A DNA stretch of 13,058 nt from an uncultured Geobacteraceae bacterium (lineage in GTDB: Bacteria; Desulfobacterota; Desulfuromonadia; Geobacterales; Pseudopelobacteraceae), in NCBI GenBank assembly GCA_903879825.1, contig CAIRND010000008.1, positions 1-13,058 on the forward strand. Direction: 5' to 3'. Position numbers and translations under genes: made by a program. This document shows, in pieces, positions 12,891-13,058 of the stretch; the first letter of the stretch is position 1; the number at the start of each line of letters is the position of its first letter. The notes beneath the pieces are model-generated. The model was not told the origin of the DNA and ran no database searches. It saw only the letters and a list, made by a program, of their open reading frames with translations.

Positions 12891-13058
12891 TTACTCCAGC
12901 ACTATTCGTTCGAGAAATGAGGTATCTATATCGCCATCAATAAAGTCTTTGTGGGCCATAATCCGTTTATGGAAGAATATCGTAGTTTTAATTCCTTCAA
13001 TTCGAAATTCATCGAGCGCACGCGCCATCCGCTTGATTGCTTCCTCTCGTGTATCAGC
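12891..13058 (-). CDS. Biotin carboxylase subunit, C-terminal fragment
   Basis: Only the last 55 residues are in the window; the gene continues past the right edge. The sequence ADTREEAIKRMARALDEF, then RIEGIKTTIFFHKRIM and FIDGDIDTSFLER, is the conserved C-terminal domain of biotin carboxylases. The GIKTTI-FH form resembles the acetyl-/propionyl-/pyruvate-carboxylase subunit A type more than E. coli AccC, which reads GIKTNV. The enzyme carboxylates a biotinyl carrier with ATP and bicarbonate. The product ends in LERIVLE-stop, with no fused carrier domain. The adjacent carrier protein is of lipoyl rather than biotinyl type, which is unusual. Which acyl-CoA or keto acid carboxylase it serves cannot be told from this fragment. 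Confidence 0.86.
   Translation of the reverse strand, partial: ADTREEAIKRMARALDEFRIEGIKTTIFFHKRIMAHKDFIDGDIDTSFLERIVLE

Noticed and set aside
1..13058. Defence islands, CRISPR, prophage, tRNA or attachment sites
   Set aside because: No repeat arrays, integrase or transposase genes, tRNA-like folds or flanking direct repeats were seen; the gene set is core metabolism and signalling.

Overview
The window looks like chromosomal DNA of moderate G+C from an anaerobic Desulfobacterota (Deltaproteobacteria) lineage, most likely Desulfuromonadales/Geobacterales. This is inferred from the gene set: a PxxKW-type cysteine-rich protein, a GAF plus HD-GYP protein, a CheW-REC (CheV-like) protein, futalosine-pathway menaquinone synthesis (MqnA), a type I-beta DAHP synthase with an N-terminal regulatory domain, and a CcdA-type thiol transporter. 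No mobile element, CRISPR array, rRNA or tRNA was seen. Apart from two genes cut by the window edges, all genes look intact.

Layout. 2-1002 (+): the 3' part of a CcdA-like membrane protein and a secreted single-domain rhodanese. 1013-3293 (-): a run that reads, in transcription order, secreted small protein, dNTP triphosphohydrolase (dgt) and 5'-deoxynucleotidase (yfbR). The last two are tightly coupled and both belong to the HD superfamily. 3441-4679 (+): a GAF/HD-GYP cyclic-dinucleotide phosphodiesterase, separated from convergent aroF by a bidirectional terminator with a 19-bp stem. 4778-6058 (-): aroF preceded by a leader of about 225 nt. 6066-7007 (-): cheV. 7162-9211 (+): trpE-trpG, divergent from cheV. 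9327-10132 (+): PxxKW protein, a strong terminator, then a NUDIX hydrolase. 10137-12421 (-): a TolC-family outer-membrane protein whose stop overlaps the mqnA start. 12499-13058 (-): the end of a biotin carboxylase and a GcvH-like lipoyl carrier.

The main discovery is in the aroF leader. It encodes an unannotated 28-residue peptide (5935-6021, minus) with nine aromatic codons: six Phe, two Tyr and one Trp. A terminator with a GAAA tetraloop and U-tract follows. A segment at the end of the peptide reading frame can pair with the 5' arm of that terminator. This is the full architecture of ribosome-mediated transcription attenuation, here controlling the first enzyme of the shikimate pathway. 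The candidate promoter places the transcription start almost on the leader AUG, so the leader peptide may be translated from a leaderless message. A second strong hairpin lies between the attenuator and the aroF ribosome binding site.

Functionally, three loci within 6 kb act around chorismate: AroF feeds the pathway, TrpE/TrpG take chorismate to anthranilate, and MqnA takes it toward menaquinone. Other themes are deoxynucleotide turnover (dgt-yfbR), signalling (HD-GYP, CheV) and thiol/sulfur handling outside the cytoplasm (CcdA-rhodanese).
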